32,011 nucleotides of DNA from Gemmatimonadota bacterium (GCA_016209985.1 JACQVB010000265.1:1-32011), one strand, 5' to 3'. Shown: positions 22,783-30,620, counted from the first letter of the stretch. Translations and numbers: made by a program. Notes: a model not told the origin generated them from the sequence alone.

Positions 22783-23328
22783 CTACCGCTTGAGCTGCTC
22801 GAAGAACGTTTTCCTCGCCTTCGCCACCTTGGGGGCGATCACCGCCCGGCAATAGGCCTGGTTCGGGTTCCGCTCGTAGTAGTCCCGATGGTACTCCTCC
22901 GCCGGGTAGAAGGCTTCGAGCGGAGCCACCTGCGTGACGATCGGATCGTCCCATAAGTGTGCCGCCTCCATTTCCCCGATCACCTGCTCCACCGCGGCCT
23001 TTTGCGCGGGAGAGTGGTAGAACACGGCGGACCGATACTGGGTACCGGCATCCGGGCCCTGGCGGTTGAGGGTGGTCGGATCATGGGTGGTGAAGAAGAC
23101 CCTGAGAAGCTCCGGATAGGAAATCACCGCGGGATCGAAAGTGATTTGCACGACCTCGGCGTGTCCGGTCGTACCGGTACACACTTGTTCGTAGGTCGGA
23201 TTCGCGCGAGTGCCCCCGGCGTATCCTGATTGGACCTGCTCCACCCCCTTGAGCTGGTCGAACACCGCTTCCAGGCACCAGAAGCAGCCGCCGGCCAAGG
23301 TCGCGACTTCGCGATCACCTTTAGTCAC
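22783..23328 (-). CDS. msrA: Peptide methionine sulfoxide reductase A
   Basis: A 181-residue MsrA that reduces methionine-S-sulfoxide in proteins. The catalytic cysteine is C15 in AGGCFWCLEAVFDQLKGV. Other family marks are SGYAGGTRANPTYEQVCTG, HAEVVQITFDP, FFTTHDPTTLNRQGPDAGTQ, YRSAVFYH and the C-terminal YYERNPNQAYCRAVIAPKVAK, with a possible resolving cysteine. GTG 23328 is chosen because GGGAG lies 6 bases upstream; the frame continues farther up without family similarity. There is no signal peptide. The catalytic residue here is an ordinary Cys, unlike the UGA-recoded peroxidases elsewhere in the window. It draws on thioredoxin for reduction. Confidence 0.96.
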   Translation of the reverse strand: MTKGDREVATLAGGCFWCLEAVFDQLKGVEQVQSGYAGGTRANPTYEQVCTGTTGHAEVVQITFDPAVISYPELLRVFFTTHDPTTLNRQGPDAGTQYRSAVFYHSPAQKAAVEQVIGEMEAAHLWDDPIVTQVAPLEAFYPAEEYHRDYYERNPNQAYCRAVIAPKVAKARKTFFEQLKR

Positions 23329-23352
23329 GTCACACTCCCATTGCGGAATGCG

Positions 23353-23378
23353 GACTTGTCCTGAGCGCAGCGAAGGAC
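23353..23378. repeat. Interspersed repeat with CCTGAGCGCAGCGAAGG core
   Basis: The 26 bases carry a sequence resembling one seen between genes in many GC-rich genomes, often as GTCCTTCGCTGCGCTCAGGAC. The core CTGAGCGCAGCGAAGG is partly palindromic. It lies between msrA and the GNAT-fusion gene, both on the minus strand. Recognition is from memory; copy number in this genome cannot be seen here. Confidence 0.5.
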
Positions 23379-23393
23379 GGCGGCCGCAATCGA

Positions 23394-24458
23394 CTAGACC
23401 GACACGGTGCCCGGCCTCTGCTCCGGCACGCCCACGAACATGCTCCAGACGATCGCGGCCAGCAGCGCGAAACCGATGACCAGCAGGATGATGTTGCCCA
23501 GCGAATAGTGGTCGTTCCTGGGGGCCGCGGGCGCCAGCCGCAGGTTGATGTCGTTCACCGTTCGTTGCACCGGAATGCTCGGCACGAATCCCAGCAGCGA
23601 CAGCATGGCCCAGGGCATGGGCAGCAGCCAACCGAGCCAGAGCCCGATCGTCGTCAGGGTGAGAAGCCCTACACTCCACTCCGCGCTCACCCCGGTCTCG
23701 CCGGCGGTTCGTTTGACCCGGTGGAACAGGCTATGGATCCAGAGGGGCGCGAAAAACGTCCGCCAGAACGGGCTCAAACGCTCGCCGGCACGGTCGCGCT
23801 CGTAGCGCCAGTTCCAGTACACCCACGACAAGTGATACAGTCCCAGCGAAAACAAGGACATGATGACGAACTTGCGCAACGAGACCGGAAAGAAGACCGG
23901 ACCGTAATTGCGCACCATCGGTACGAATCGGACTCCGCTGCGTACCTGCTCCGGAGCGATGATACGAAACCCCATCCTCCCGTACCCGGACACGGAGTCC
24001 GGGGGGGCGTTCACCGTCACCGTGAGCCCGCCTTGGGTAATGGAATCCGGGAACGCTGCCTCCAACAGCAAGCGCGCGATACCGCGATCCTGGTAGAAGC
24101 GGTCCATGAACAGTTGCGCGATGTGGGAAGGAGGCCGAACCTCGATCACCCCGATGATCCGTTCACCGGCGGTGGCGAGCATCAGCCGGTGGCCCTGCTT
24201 CAGCCGCTCAGCCAGGCGCTCTGCCGCCGCGTACTCGAAGAAATCGTGTTGGCCCTCCTCCGAATAGCGCGGCGCGACCGAATCTCGAAACGCCGTATAT
24301 ACCATGGCGGAGACCGCCGGCGCGTCTTCCAGGCGCATCGACCGAACGGAGATCTCCTCTCCCCTGTCCCCGCTCCCCTTCGCCCCGCTCAGGGCGGAGC
24401 CTTCGGGAGAGGGGGACGAGAGCGCACCCGAAGAGTCTGGAAGATCACCCACCGTCAT
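23394..24458 (-). CDS. GNAT acetyltransferase domain fused to a membrane domain
   Basis: A 354-residue protein. Residues about 35-175 look like a GNAT N-acetyltransferase (ISVRSMRLEDAPAVSAMVY; IIGVIEVRPPSHIAQLFMDR; YQDRGIARLLLEAAF as the acetyl-CoA P-loop region; VSGYGRMGFRI). After residue 185 come about four hydrophobic segments with a basic loop (GLYHLSWVYWNWRYERD), like the DUF4234-type membrane domain. ATG 24458 overlaps the preceding frame's stop (ATGA). Residues about 12-34 are encoded by a GC-rich interspersed repeat (24355-24420), so the N-terminus is unusual. Substrate unknown. The fusion could bring acetylation to the inner face of the membrane. Confidence 0.78.
   Translation of the reverse strand: MTVGDLPDSSGALSSPSPEGSALSGAKGSGDRGEEISVRSMRLEDAPAVSAMVYTAFRDSVAPRYSEEGQHDFFEYAAAERLAERLKQGHRLMLATAGERIIGVIEVRPPSHIAQLFMDRFYQDRGIARLLLEAAFPDSITQGGLTVTVNAPPDSVSGYGRMGFRIIAPEQVRSGVRFVPMVRNYGPVFFPVSLRKFVIMSLFSLGLYHLSWVYWNWRYERDRAGERLSPFWRTFFAPLWIHSLFHRVKRTAGETGVSAEWSVGLLTLTTIGLWLGWLLPMPWAMLSLLGFVPSIPVQRTVNDINLRLAPAAPRNDHYSLGNIILLVIGFALLAAIVWSMFVGVPEQRPGTVSV
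24355..24420. repeat. GC-rich interspersed repeat inside the GNAT gene
   Basis: The bases around CTTCGCCCCGCTCAGGGCGGAGCC resemble the interspersed motif at 23353 (both have CTTCG...GCTCAGG) and encode the low-complexity stretch S-P-S-P-E-G-S-A-L-S-G-A-K-G-S-G-D. It seems to have inserted in frame near the start of the coding sequence. The repeat call rests on resemblance to known low-complexity inserts. Confidence 0.45.
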
Positions 24459-24752
24459 TCCCCACTCTGGCTGTGTGTGCGCGATGGAGCCCGTCGGCTC
24501 CGTACCCGGGACCAGGTGCGCAGTGAAAACCAATGGAAGCTAGCGAGGGTTGCCGGTGCCAGCATGACCGAAGCCGCCGTGACGGTCAGATCGAATTGCG
24601 GTCTCGCCAATGCGCTCGCGAGTCCTCCGGCCGCGCCGGCCACCAGAAACATCCAGAGCGGAAGCCGCGCGGGCGCTGCCCCGAAGCGGCCGGTGGCCTT
24701 GAGCGCTGCGCCGAGAACCGCGATGTAGGTCGCGGCGCCGAGCGTCGCCGCG
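24455..24752 (-). pseudogene. Membrane protein fragment lacking its start
   Basis: Going leftward from about 24752, this minus-strand frame encodes LGAATYIAVLGAALKATGRF, PLWMFLVAGAAGGLASALAR and VTAASVMLAPATLASFHWF, three hydrophobic segments. It ends at TGA 24455, overlapping the GNAT start. No family is recognised. The frame stays open to ATG 24832, but that part is antisense to the ATPase Walker A region, so the true N-terminus is missing. With the ATPase also cut at the same place, this looks like a rearrangement joint. Confidence 0.5.
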
Positions 24753-25451
24753 GTGACCTTCTTCGTGGGCGAGAACGGTTCGGGAAAATCTACGCTGCTC
24801 GAATGTATCGCAGCAGCCGCCACCCTGCCCACGGTGGGCGCTCAGGAGACGGCGCGAGACGATTCGTTGACCGCCCAGCGAGCCCTGGCGGCGGCCCTGC
24901 GCCTCACCTGGAACCGGCGCACCCGCAAAGGGTTTTTCCTGCGCGCGGAGGATTTTTTCGGTTTTCAGAAGCGAGTGGTGCTGCAGCGGCGTGAGCTTCG
25001 GCAACGGGTCGAGGAAGTGGACGCCGCCTATGCGGGAGCATCCGACCTCGCGCGGGGACTGGCCAAGGGGCCGGCGGCCGGACAGCTCCAGGACATCGCC
25101 CGCCGCTACGGCGAAAATCCCGACGGGCGGTCTCACGGAGAGGCCTTTCTGGCTCTCTTCCAGGCACGGTTCGCGCCCGGAGGGCTCTACCTGCTGGACG
25201 AGCCGGAAGCGGCGCTATCGCCCCAGAGCCAGCTCGGGTTCCTCACAATGCTCCTCGACATGGTCAAACGGGACGCCCAATTCATCATCGCCACCCACTC
25301 GCCGATGATCCTGGCCTTCCCCGACGCGCGGATCTACAGCTTCGACGAGTTGCCGGTCCATCCGGTTGCATACCACGAACTGAATCACGTGCGGCTGATG
25401 CGGGATTTCCTCAACGACCCCGAAGAGTACTTGAGAAAACTGCGGAGTTAG
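24753..25451 (+). CDS. AAA-family ATPase missing its N-terminus
   Basis: 232 codons from GTG 24753, beginning inside the first strand of the P-loop: VTFFVGENGSGKSTLLECIA (Walker A). Then come a helical insert (about 55-125), SHGEAFLALFQARF (signature-like), LYLLDEPEAALSP (Walker B) and FIIATHSPMILAFPDARIYSF (H-loop), ending with EYLRKLRS. This is the OLD/RecF-like AAA group. Homologues carry about 35-40 more residues before Walker A; here an in-frame TAG at 24726-24728 closes the frame and the upstream DNA codes a different protein on the other strand. No ribosome-binding site is seen. Likely a 5'-truncated gene. The last two-thirds are intact. Confidence 0.78.
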   Translation: MTFFVGENGSGKSTLLECIAAAATLPTVGAQETARDDSLTAQRALAAALRLTWNRRTRKGFFLRAEDFFGFQKRVVLQRRELRQRVEEVDAAYAGASDLARGLAKGPAAGQLQDIARRYGENPDGRSHGEAFLALFQARFAPGGLYLLDEPEAALSPQSQLGFLTMLLDMVKRDAQFIIATHSPMILAFPDARIYSFDELPVHPVAYHELNHVRLMRDFLNDPEEYLRKLRS

Positions 25452-25455
25452 GAGG

Positions 25456-25509
25456 TCGGGATTCGGGTTTCGGGAAACCTGACGACCAGGCCCGATCTCC
25501 GAATCCCGA
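25456..25509. terminator. Long inverted repeat between convergent genes
   Basis: TCGGGATTCGG (25456-25466) and CCGAATCCCGA (25499-25509) form a perfect 11-bp stem. The left side of the loop holds its own 6-bp palindrome GGTTTC/GAAACC (25466-25479). It lies between the ends of the ATPase (+) and the P-loop kinase (-), a natural place for a shared terminator. Reiterated CGGGATTCGGG-like sequence also suggests an interspersed repeat. Confidence 0.55.
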
Positions 25510-25524
25510 ATTCCGAGTCCCGTT

Positions 25525-26064
25525 TCACAGCCGTGCCATTTCTTTCCCCGCCAGGATCTTCGCCACCGTGTCTTCGGGCGACAGCTTGCGGCTGTCTACC
25601 CAGAGCCCGATGCCCGTCAGAGCGTCGCGGATCTCGTGATAGAGGTGCAGCCAATCGGCGGCGACCGTTTTGTCCGGCCGATCGCGATCGCGCTGGACGG
25701 CCGCTTCGACCCCGGGATCCAGGGTCACCAGCCGCACCACCAATCCTTGCAGGTGCGAGCGATACTCATCCAGCCGCTCCCGGCTGGGAACGACGTAGTC
25801 GATGACGGGGAGGAATCCATCCTGCGCGAACGAGCGGGCGAGCAGGCACTGGTTCCGGATGTTGAGATGGATCTGGCGCTGCTGCTCGTCTACCGGCACG
25901 CTCCCCGGCGAAACCGAGCCGGTGACGATCATGTCCTGAAGCCGATCGGCTTCGATATGGCTCCCGCGGGGGTAGCGCGAGGCCAGCCTGTGGGCGACGG
26001 TGCTCTTCCCGACGCCTGGCATACCGTTGACGATCCAAATATCCGGCAATGGCGCTCCGAACAA
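25525..26064 (-). CDS. P-loop kinase-like ATPase
   Basis: A 179-residue P-loop NTPase. Walker A is G14-M-P-G-V-G-K20-S-T, followed by SRYPRGSHIEADRLQDMIV, where an acidic residue would position a substrate. FLPVIDYVVPSRERLDEY and an arginine-rich lid-like segment (AAVQRDRDRPDKTVAADWL) complete the picture. It resembles the small AAA/kinase family that includes chloramphenicol phosphotransferase-like and gluconokinase-like proteins; the phosphorylated substrate is unknown. The start is TTG 26064 or TTG 26049, neither with a clear ribosome-binding site; an in-frame TAG lies just upstream. The 9-bp repeat hairpin begins 22 bases upstream. Confidence 0.75.
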   Translation of the reverse strand: MFGAPLPDIWIVNGMPGVGKSTVAHRLASRYPRGSHIEADRLQDMIVTGSVSPGSVPVDEQQRQIHLNIRNQCLLARSFAQDGFLPVIDYVVPSRERLDEYRSHLQGLVVRLVTLDPGVEAAVQRDRDRPDKTVAADWLHLYHEIRDALTGIGLWVDSRKLSPEDTVAKILAGKEMARL

Positions 26065-26085
26065 GGTTGGAGACGTCTACAGGCT

Positions 26086-26183
26086 GTAGGGATGTAAGGG
26101 TTGTAAGGGTTCTAAGGGTTGTAAAGGGTTCGATCTTGAACCCTCGAGACCCTTACAACCCTTACAACCTTTACATCCCTTAC
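26086..26183. repeat. Hairpin of inverted 9-bp GTAAGGGTT repeats
   Basis: The left arm has GTAAGGGTT at 26094 and 26103, CTAAGGGTT at 26112 and GTAAAGGGTT at 26121. The right arm has the complement in ACCCTTAC units at 26149, 26157, 26166 and 26175. The arms pair over about 45 bases around a short centre (CGATCTTGAACCCTCGAG). A sister structure is at 30621-30719. It lies between two minus-strand genes, just past the end of the Nramp remnant, where it could end transcription or be a mobile repeat. Confidence 0.85.
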
Positions 26184-26194
26184 CTCCTCCCCTC

Positions 26195-26632
26195 TCATAT
26201 CCAACTCCATACCAACGCTCCGGCCGCGGCAAACATCGTCGCCACTGCCACGCCACCCGGGGCTTTTCGCTCAGTCCCCACTTCCAGCCGAAGGTCTCGC
26301 TCACCGCATAGCAGGAGGCCGGCGACCGCGGGATAGATCACCGCTGGGGAATAATGGTGCCGCAGGACACCGGCCAGCCCCCTTCCGGTCACCAATCCGA
26401 TTTGGGCGCAGACGAACTGGACCCCGATGTTGAGCGGCAGGGTGAGCAATGAAGTCCACAAGGGGGCGTACCCCAGCCGGGCGCCCGCCGCCGCATAGGT
26501 CGCGATCCCGGACGGGTCGTCATCCGAGGCGCCGGTGATGAGACCCGGGCCGAGCATCGAGAGGAAGCCACGAACCCGACCGCGGGGTGGCTGCCGGCCT
26601 CGCGAAGTCGGCTGCACCTCGGCCATCGTCAT
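26195..26632 (-). pseudogene. Nramp-family metal transporter with internal deletion
   Basis: 145 codons from ATG 26632. The first part is the N-terminus of an Nramp/MntH-like divalent metal transporter: LSMLGPGLITGASDDDPSGI (helix 1 with the D-P-S-G metal-site motif), YAPLWTSLLTLPLNIGVQFV and GRGLAGVLRHHYSPAVIYPA. After about residue 105 the sequence jumps to GVAVATMFAAAGALVWSWI, a single closing helix. Full-length members have about 400 residues and 11 helices, so most of the transporter is missing with the frame preserved. It cannot be a working transporter. GTG/ATG choice upstream is unclear and no ribosome-binding site is visible. Confidence 0.75.
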
Positions 26633-26645
26633 GTCAGTCGGATTG

Positions 26646-27314
26646 TTAGAGGGAATGCGAGGGTGTGTCGTCGCCGTCGTCCAGGAGCCGAGCCACGACC
26701 CGGAGATCTTCGATGAAGTGCTCCATTTCCCGTTCACGATCTCCGGACGTCTGCTGGCGCAGAATGGACGAGGGGTGCACGGTCGCGACCGTATGCGGCG
26801 CCAGCGGAGTGGAAATGTCCCGGCCTCGCTGGCGTGTCACCCGAAAGCTCGACCCCAGGAGTGCCTGCGCGGCGGTCGCGCCGAGCGGCACGAGTACCTG
26901 CGGGCGGACCAACGCCATCTCCTCGTCGATCCACGGACGACACGCATCCACTTCCCGCGCCGACGGCTTCTGATGAATCCGTCGCTTTCCCCGCGGCACC
27001 CATTTGAAATGCTTGACCACGTTGGTCACGTATGCATCCGCGGGATCGATGGCCGCCGCCCGGAGACCGTCCGCCAGGACCCGCCCGGCGGGCCCCACGA
27101 ACGGGAGCCCCCCCAAGTCTTCATCGTTGCCCGGTTGCTCTCCCACCAGCATGATCCGGGCCGACTCCGGTCCGCGACCAAACACGGTCTGCGTCGCGTG
27201 CTTGAACAAGGGGCAGGCGGTGCAGCCTCGCGCCGCTTCGCGGAGCGATTGCAACGTGATGCGCCCGGTGGGCCAGGGGCGGTCGGGTACGGGGAGGACG
27301 TCGAGAACCGGCAT
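26646..27314 (-). CDS. udgX: UdgX-type uracil-DNA glycosylase
   Basis: A 222-residue family 4-like uracil-DNA glycosylase. C31-x2-C34 in RGCTACPLFKHATQ starts the iron-sulfur site. MLVGEQPGNDEDLGGLPFVG is motif A, and ATVHPSSILR is the C-terminal motif. The segment K-R-R-I-H114-Q-K-P is the hallmark of UdgX, in which the histidine forms a covalent bond with the deoxyribose at uracil sites and the protein stays on the DNA. ATG 27314 opens the gene 4 bases after the stop of the FAD/Rieske gene, so the two are likely cotranscribed. The call is firm because of the KRRIH insert. Confidence 0.94.
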   Translation of the reverse strand: MPVLDVLPVPDRPWPTGRITLQSLREAARGCTACPLFKHATQTVFGRGPESARIMLVGEQPGNDEDLGGLPFVGPAGRVLADGLRAAAIDPADAYVTNVVKHFKWVPRGKRRIHQKPSAREVDACRPWIDEEMALVRPQVLVPLGATAAQALLGSSFRVTRQRGRDISTPLAPHTVATVHPSSILRQQTSGDREREMEHFIEDLRVVARLLDDGDDTPSHSL

Positions 27315-27318
27315 AACG

Positions 27319-28941
27319 CTATTTCTTTTCTGCGTCGCCGTCCTTCGTCACCGGTCTCAGATTCGCATTCGCCGGCCCATTGATCACGGTCCCCAGTTTC
27401 TCGAAGCGCGATCCGTGACACGGGCAATCCCAGCTCTGCTCGGCCGGGTTCCAGGAAACGATGCAGCCAAGGTGCGTGCATGACGCGTTGAAGCGGTGGA
27501 GCACACCCATGTCGTCGCGGTAGACCGCGATCTTCTTCATCCCCTGCCGCAGCACCGCCCCGGTTTCCGGCGGAATCTCGGCTTCAGATGCGACCTCGCT
27601 ACCGGTCAGCAGGTCCGCGTACTGCGCCACCATGTTCAGAGTCTCCTTGACCCATTCGCCGGCGGCCCCGATCGGCTTGCGGGATGGTTCGTAGGCCTCG
27701 GTCCAGGGATTCGGGCGTCCCGCGATCAGATCGGGCAGCAGAATGCTGGCGATGGTGCCGTGGGTCATCCCCATGCCCGAGTCGCCGGTTGCGATATAGA
27801 CGTTGTCCGCATCCAGCGGGTTCCGGCCGATGAACGCCACGCAGTCCACCGGCTCGATGACTTCACCGGCCCAGACGAATTCGATCTTTTCCATCATGGG
27901 GAAGCGGGCGCGGGCCCAGGCTTCCAACCGCCCGTGCCGCACATCGGTGTTCTCCGCCTGCCCGGTCTTGTGATCCTCGCCTCCCACGATCAGGATCTCG
28001 TGGCCCGGCCCGACCCGTTGAGTGCGGATGTAATGGTACGGGTCTTCCGTATCCCAGTAGAGCGCGGGAGTGACCGATCCCGGCGGAATGCGCGCGCCGA
28101 TCACGTAGGTCATATATCCCACCTGTTTCGTATGAATCGCGACCAGATCGTTGACGGGCGAATTGGTCGCGACGACGACCGCGTTGGCGGTGACGGTCCG
28201 GCGGCCTGCCTTCACGTGCGCCGGCTTGCCCCCTTTCACTTCGTCGGCGTGGGTACCAGTGAAGATCTGCCCGCCCTCCCGCACGATCGCTTTCGCCAGC
28301 GCCGCGAGGTACTTGAGGGGGTGGAATTGCGCCTGCTTGGGAAACCGGAGGCACGGGCCGGTCTCGAACCCAGTGAGAGGGGCGCGGGCCACTTTCTCGA
28401 CGCCGGTAAGGCCCGCGCGCTGGGCGGCCTCGAGCTCGCGCTCGAGAAAGGCCGGTGACCCGCCGGGAGGCAGAAACAGATAGCCATCCAGCCGCATGAA
28501 GTCGCAATCGATACCCTCCTCCTGGACGATCGTCTCGATGCGGTCGATGGCGGCGGTATGGCTCGCGGCCATGACCCGACTGGCATCCCTGCCGTGGAAT
28601 TCTTCGATCCGGAGGTAGCGATCGTCGATGGCATTGGTCAGGTGAGCAGTGGTAACGGTGGTCATACCCCCCGCCACCGGTCCGTCGTCCAGCACCGCGA
28701 CCGACTTGCCCTCCCGGCAGAGCGCGTAGGCCGTGCTGAGCCCCGCGATCCCCGCGCCCACGATGCAAACGTCCACGGTGAGGTCCCGATCGAGGGAATC
28801 GAACTCGGGCATCTCCTGCGTTGCAGCCCAGACCGAGTCGTGCTTCGCGGAGGCACTCGTGCCGCTCCTGCGCGGCGTGGGGATGGTGCGCTTCCGCGGT
28901 GCGCCTCGTTTTCCGGGGCCGGCCTTTTTCGGTCGTTGCAT
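27319..28941 (-). CDS. FAD-dependent oxidoreductase with C-terminal Rieske domain
   Basis: A 540-residue two-domain redox protein. After a basic, low-complexity N-terminal 30 residues comes an FAD-binding DAO-type fold (VDVCIVGAGIAGLSTAYAL, about 56-74) that continues to about 430, with YIATGDSGMGMTHGTI near the end of the FAD site. Residues about 455-535 are a Rieske [2Fe-2S] domain: C488-T-H490 and C506-x2-H509 as ligands, with C493 and C508 placed for the usual disulfide. It resembles the widespread 'FAD-dependent oxidoreductase, Rieske' family whose substrate is unknown. No twin-arginine signal is evident. Upstream, a small proline-rich gene ends 2 bases before its ATG, and udgX follows. 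Confidence 0.93.
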   Translation of the reverse strand: MQRPKKAGPGKRGAPRKRTIPTPRRSGTSASAKHDSVWAATQEMPEFDSLDRDLTVDVCIVGAGIAGLSTAYALCREGKSVAVLDDGPVAGGMTTVTTAHLTNAIDDRYLRIEEFHGRDASRVMAASHTAAIDRIETIVQEEGIDCDFMRLDGYLFLPPGGSPAFLERELEAAQRAGLTGVEKVARAPLTGFETGPCLRFPKQAQFHPLKYLAALAKAIVREGGQIFTGTHADEVKGGKPAHVKAGRRTVTANAVVVATNSPVNDLVAIHTKQVGYMTYVIGARIPPGSVTPALYWDTEDPYHYIRTQRVGPGHEILIVGGEDHKTGQAENTDVRHGRLEAWARARFPMMEKIEFVWAGEVIEPVDCVAFIGRNPLDADNVYIATGDSGMGMTHGTIASILLPDLIAGRPNPWTEAYEPSRKPIGAAGEWVKETLNMVAQYADLLTGSEVASEAEIPPETGAVLRQGMKKIAVYRDDMGVLHRFNASCTHLGCIVSWNPAEQSWDCPCHGSRFEKLGTVINGPANANLRPVTKDGDAEKK

Positions 28942-28943
28942 GG

Positions 28944-29144
28944 TCAGAAAGGCATTCCGGTTAAAGACGGAAACCTTTCCGGAACCGGGGAGCGCCCCGG
29001 GTCTCCTGGCGCTCCAGGCCGGGGCTCCGTCCGGCTGGGCACAGGAAGGGGATCGGGTCGCGGCACGCCGGGATTCGGATTCGGAGCTGGAGGAGGTTCA
29101 GGCTGCGGCACCCGGCCCCACTCTTCCAGATTGAGCCTCGTCAT
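28944..29144 (-). CDS. Small proline-rich hypothetical protein
   Basis: A 66-residue frame with ATG 29144 and GAGG at good spacing. After MTRLNLEEWGRVPQ it is almost all proline, arginine and glycine (PEPPPAPNPNPGVPRPDP), with no predicted fold. The stop is 2 bases before the start of the FAD/Rieske gene, so it could be the first gene of that operon. No family is recognised. GC-rich DNA gives such frames by chance, so the gene is uncertain. Confidence 0.4.
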   Translation of the reverse strand: MTRLNLEEWGRVPQPEPPPAPNPNPGVPRPDPLPVPSRTEPRPGAPGDPGRSPVPERFPSLTGMPF

Positions 29145-29564
29145 GTGCGCCTCACGAAGGAGCACGTTCTAAGAGGCGTACCCGTGGATGGAAGCGCGGG
29201 TCCACCAAGGGACGGTGCGCTCGATCGTGCCACCCCGTTGTGGAATCGGCGCCACGATCGTGTTCCGACCGCTACGAGTCTAGAGCAGCACCTCCCTCAT
29301 GTATTGATCCCGGGCGGACTTCCGCCGCGGGCAGCGCTGGCACTCTCCCGAGGCATCGGCACCCGCTTGATGTCTCCGAGGGCCGGTCTGCCCTCTGAAA
29401 ACTCCTGCGACAGTGGCCGTCGGCTCGCACCCACGACCCGCACGTTCACTCGGAGGCACAGATCGACAACGATGATCTGATGGTGCGCGCCGTTGGCCCA
29501 CCGTGTGCTCCAGCGCTGCGCGCGTGATGCGGCACGGTACGTCCCCCAAAGCCTGGAGACCCAC
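29145..29564. other. Interval without a recognisable gene
   Basis: These 420 bases separate divergent genes. Open frames exist on both strands but none has a start signal or familiar motif. Promoters for the flanking genes should lie here; no convincing -35/-10 pair or strong hairpin was found. Confidence 0.5.
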
Positions 29565-30065
29565 ATGAACCTACCCGATCCCGAGACGCGCGCCCGCGCG
29601 CGCGAAGACGAACGCCAAGGCAAGTCACCTTCGACCCAGGCGGGTGAATTCGTACGCGAGGAAATACACCACGTGCGCGAGGGGAAACACGGGGCTCGAT
29701 CCACCAAACAGGCCATCGCGATCGGGCTCTCCAAGGCCCGCCGCGCCGGCGTCAGGCTCCCTCCCGGCAAACGCACCTCAGCAAAAACTCGGACCAAAGC
29801 TCAACGCGACCTCGCCAAGGGGCGTCGCGGCACGCGCAAGACTTCACGGCGGCGCGCCCGTGCTGTTACCGGGGCTCTGAAGCGGGAAAGGCGGACCGCA
29901 GCCTCCCGACGGGCTCTCGCCCGCCAGACCCGCTCGGCGGCGCGACGTCGGAGCGCCACGGAGCGATCCCGCGCAGCCAGGAAGGCTGTCAGGACCAAGG
30001 GTAGTGCCGGCTTGTCGGCAGCGGGCCGCAAGGCGGCGCGGACCAGGGCACGGCACGCCCGCTGA
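29565..30065 (+). CDS. Basic DNA-binding-like protein with DUF6496-type N-terminus
   Basis: A 166-residue protein. Residues about 1-65 include GEFVREEIHHVREGKHGARS and TKQAIAIGLSKARRAGV, the pattern of the DUF6496 group. The C-terminal 100 residues are nearly all Arg, Lys, Ala, Ser and Thr (for example RRARAVTGALKRERRTAASR), like the tails of bacterial histone H1-like proteins. A role in binding or compacting DNA is inferred from the charge only. ATG 29565 has GGAG upstream. A second disordered basic protein follows after 60 bases. Confidence 0.78.
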   Translation: MNLPDPETRARAREDERQGKSPSTQAGEFVREEIHHVREGKHGARSTKQAIAIGLSKARRAGVRLPPGKRTSAKTRTKAQRDLAKGRRGTRKTSRRRARAVTGALKRERRTAASRRALARQTRSAARRRSATERSRAARKAVRTKGSAGLSAAGRKAARTRARHAR

Positions 30066-30125
30066 TGGCAGCCTAGCAGAAGGTCGATGGTACACGATTC
30101 ATTCCTAACCTACGCAGGAGATCAC

Positions 30126-30611
30126 ATGCTGCACCGTGACACGGAAAGACGCTCGCGCAACGATGAGGGTGAGGACAACTGGAACTTCGCCGATGACAGC
30201 AGTGATTTCGAGGGCGAAGGCGAGGGGATGGACGAAGGAAAACCTGGCCGCACCCTCTCCCAAGGGCGCAGCGCCGGTTCCCGCGGTCAGCAGATGAGCT
30301 CGGGCGACGACAGCGCGGAGAGCGACGAGAGCGAAGGGCTGGAGGAGGTCCCCGCCACGTCAGGTCAGCGCGCTACCGGCCGGACGAACGGCCAGACAGC
30401 CAAAAGCAGCAGTGGCAGCCAGAGAAAGAAGCGCTCCGGCCGGCAAACCAGCAACCGATCCAAGCAGACCAGCAGCGCCCGGACCAAGGGAAACCGGTCC
30501 ACCGGTCGCACCCGGGCCGCGGGCAAGCGTGGAAGCCGGCAGGCGAAGAGCAACAGCAGGAGAACCGCTAACGCTCGCGCAGCGGGAGCGGTGAGGGCCG
30601 GACGGCGCTAG
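30126..30611 (+). CDS. Disordered acidic-basic protein
   Basis: 161 residues, with ATG 30126 and a good GCAGGAG site. The first half is acidic and polar (NDEGEDNWNFADDSSDFEGE); the second is a string of Arg, Lys, Ser, Thr and Gly (KKRSGRQTSNRSKQTSSART). No fold is expected. The bipolar charge is like some nucleoid or desiccation-related proteins, but no family is recognised. It lies 60 bases after the DUF6496-type gene and probably shares its message. The gene ends 9 bases before the second GTAAGGGTT hairpin. Confidence 0.68.
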   Translation: MLHRDTERRSRNDEGEDNWNFADDSSDFEGEGEGMDEGKPGRTLSQGRSAGSRGQQMSSGDDSAESDESEGLEEVPATSGQRATGRTNGQTAKSSSGSQRKKRSGRQTSNRSKQTSSARTKGNRSTGRTRAAGKRGSRQAKSNSRRTANARAAGAVRAGRR

Positions 30612-30620
30612 CCAAGAGCC

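Noticed and set aside
22783-23328. MsrA as a further selenoprotein
   Set aside because: Its active site G-C-F-W-C is encoded by ordinary cysteine codons and the frame has no internal TGA.
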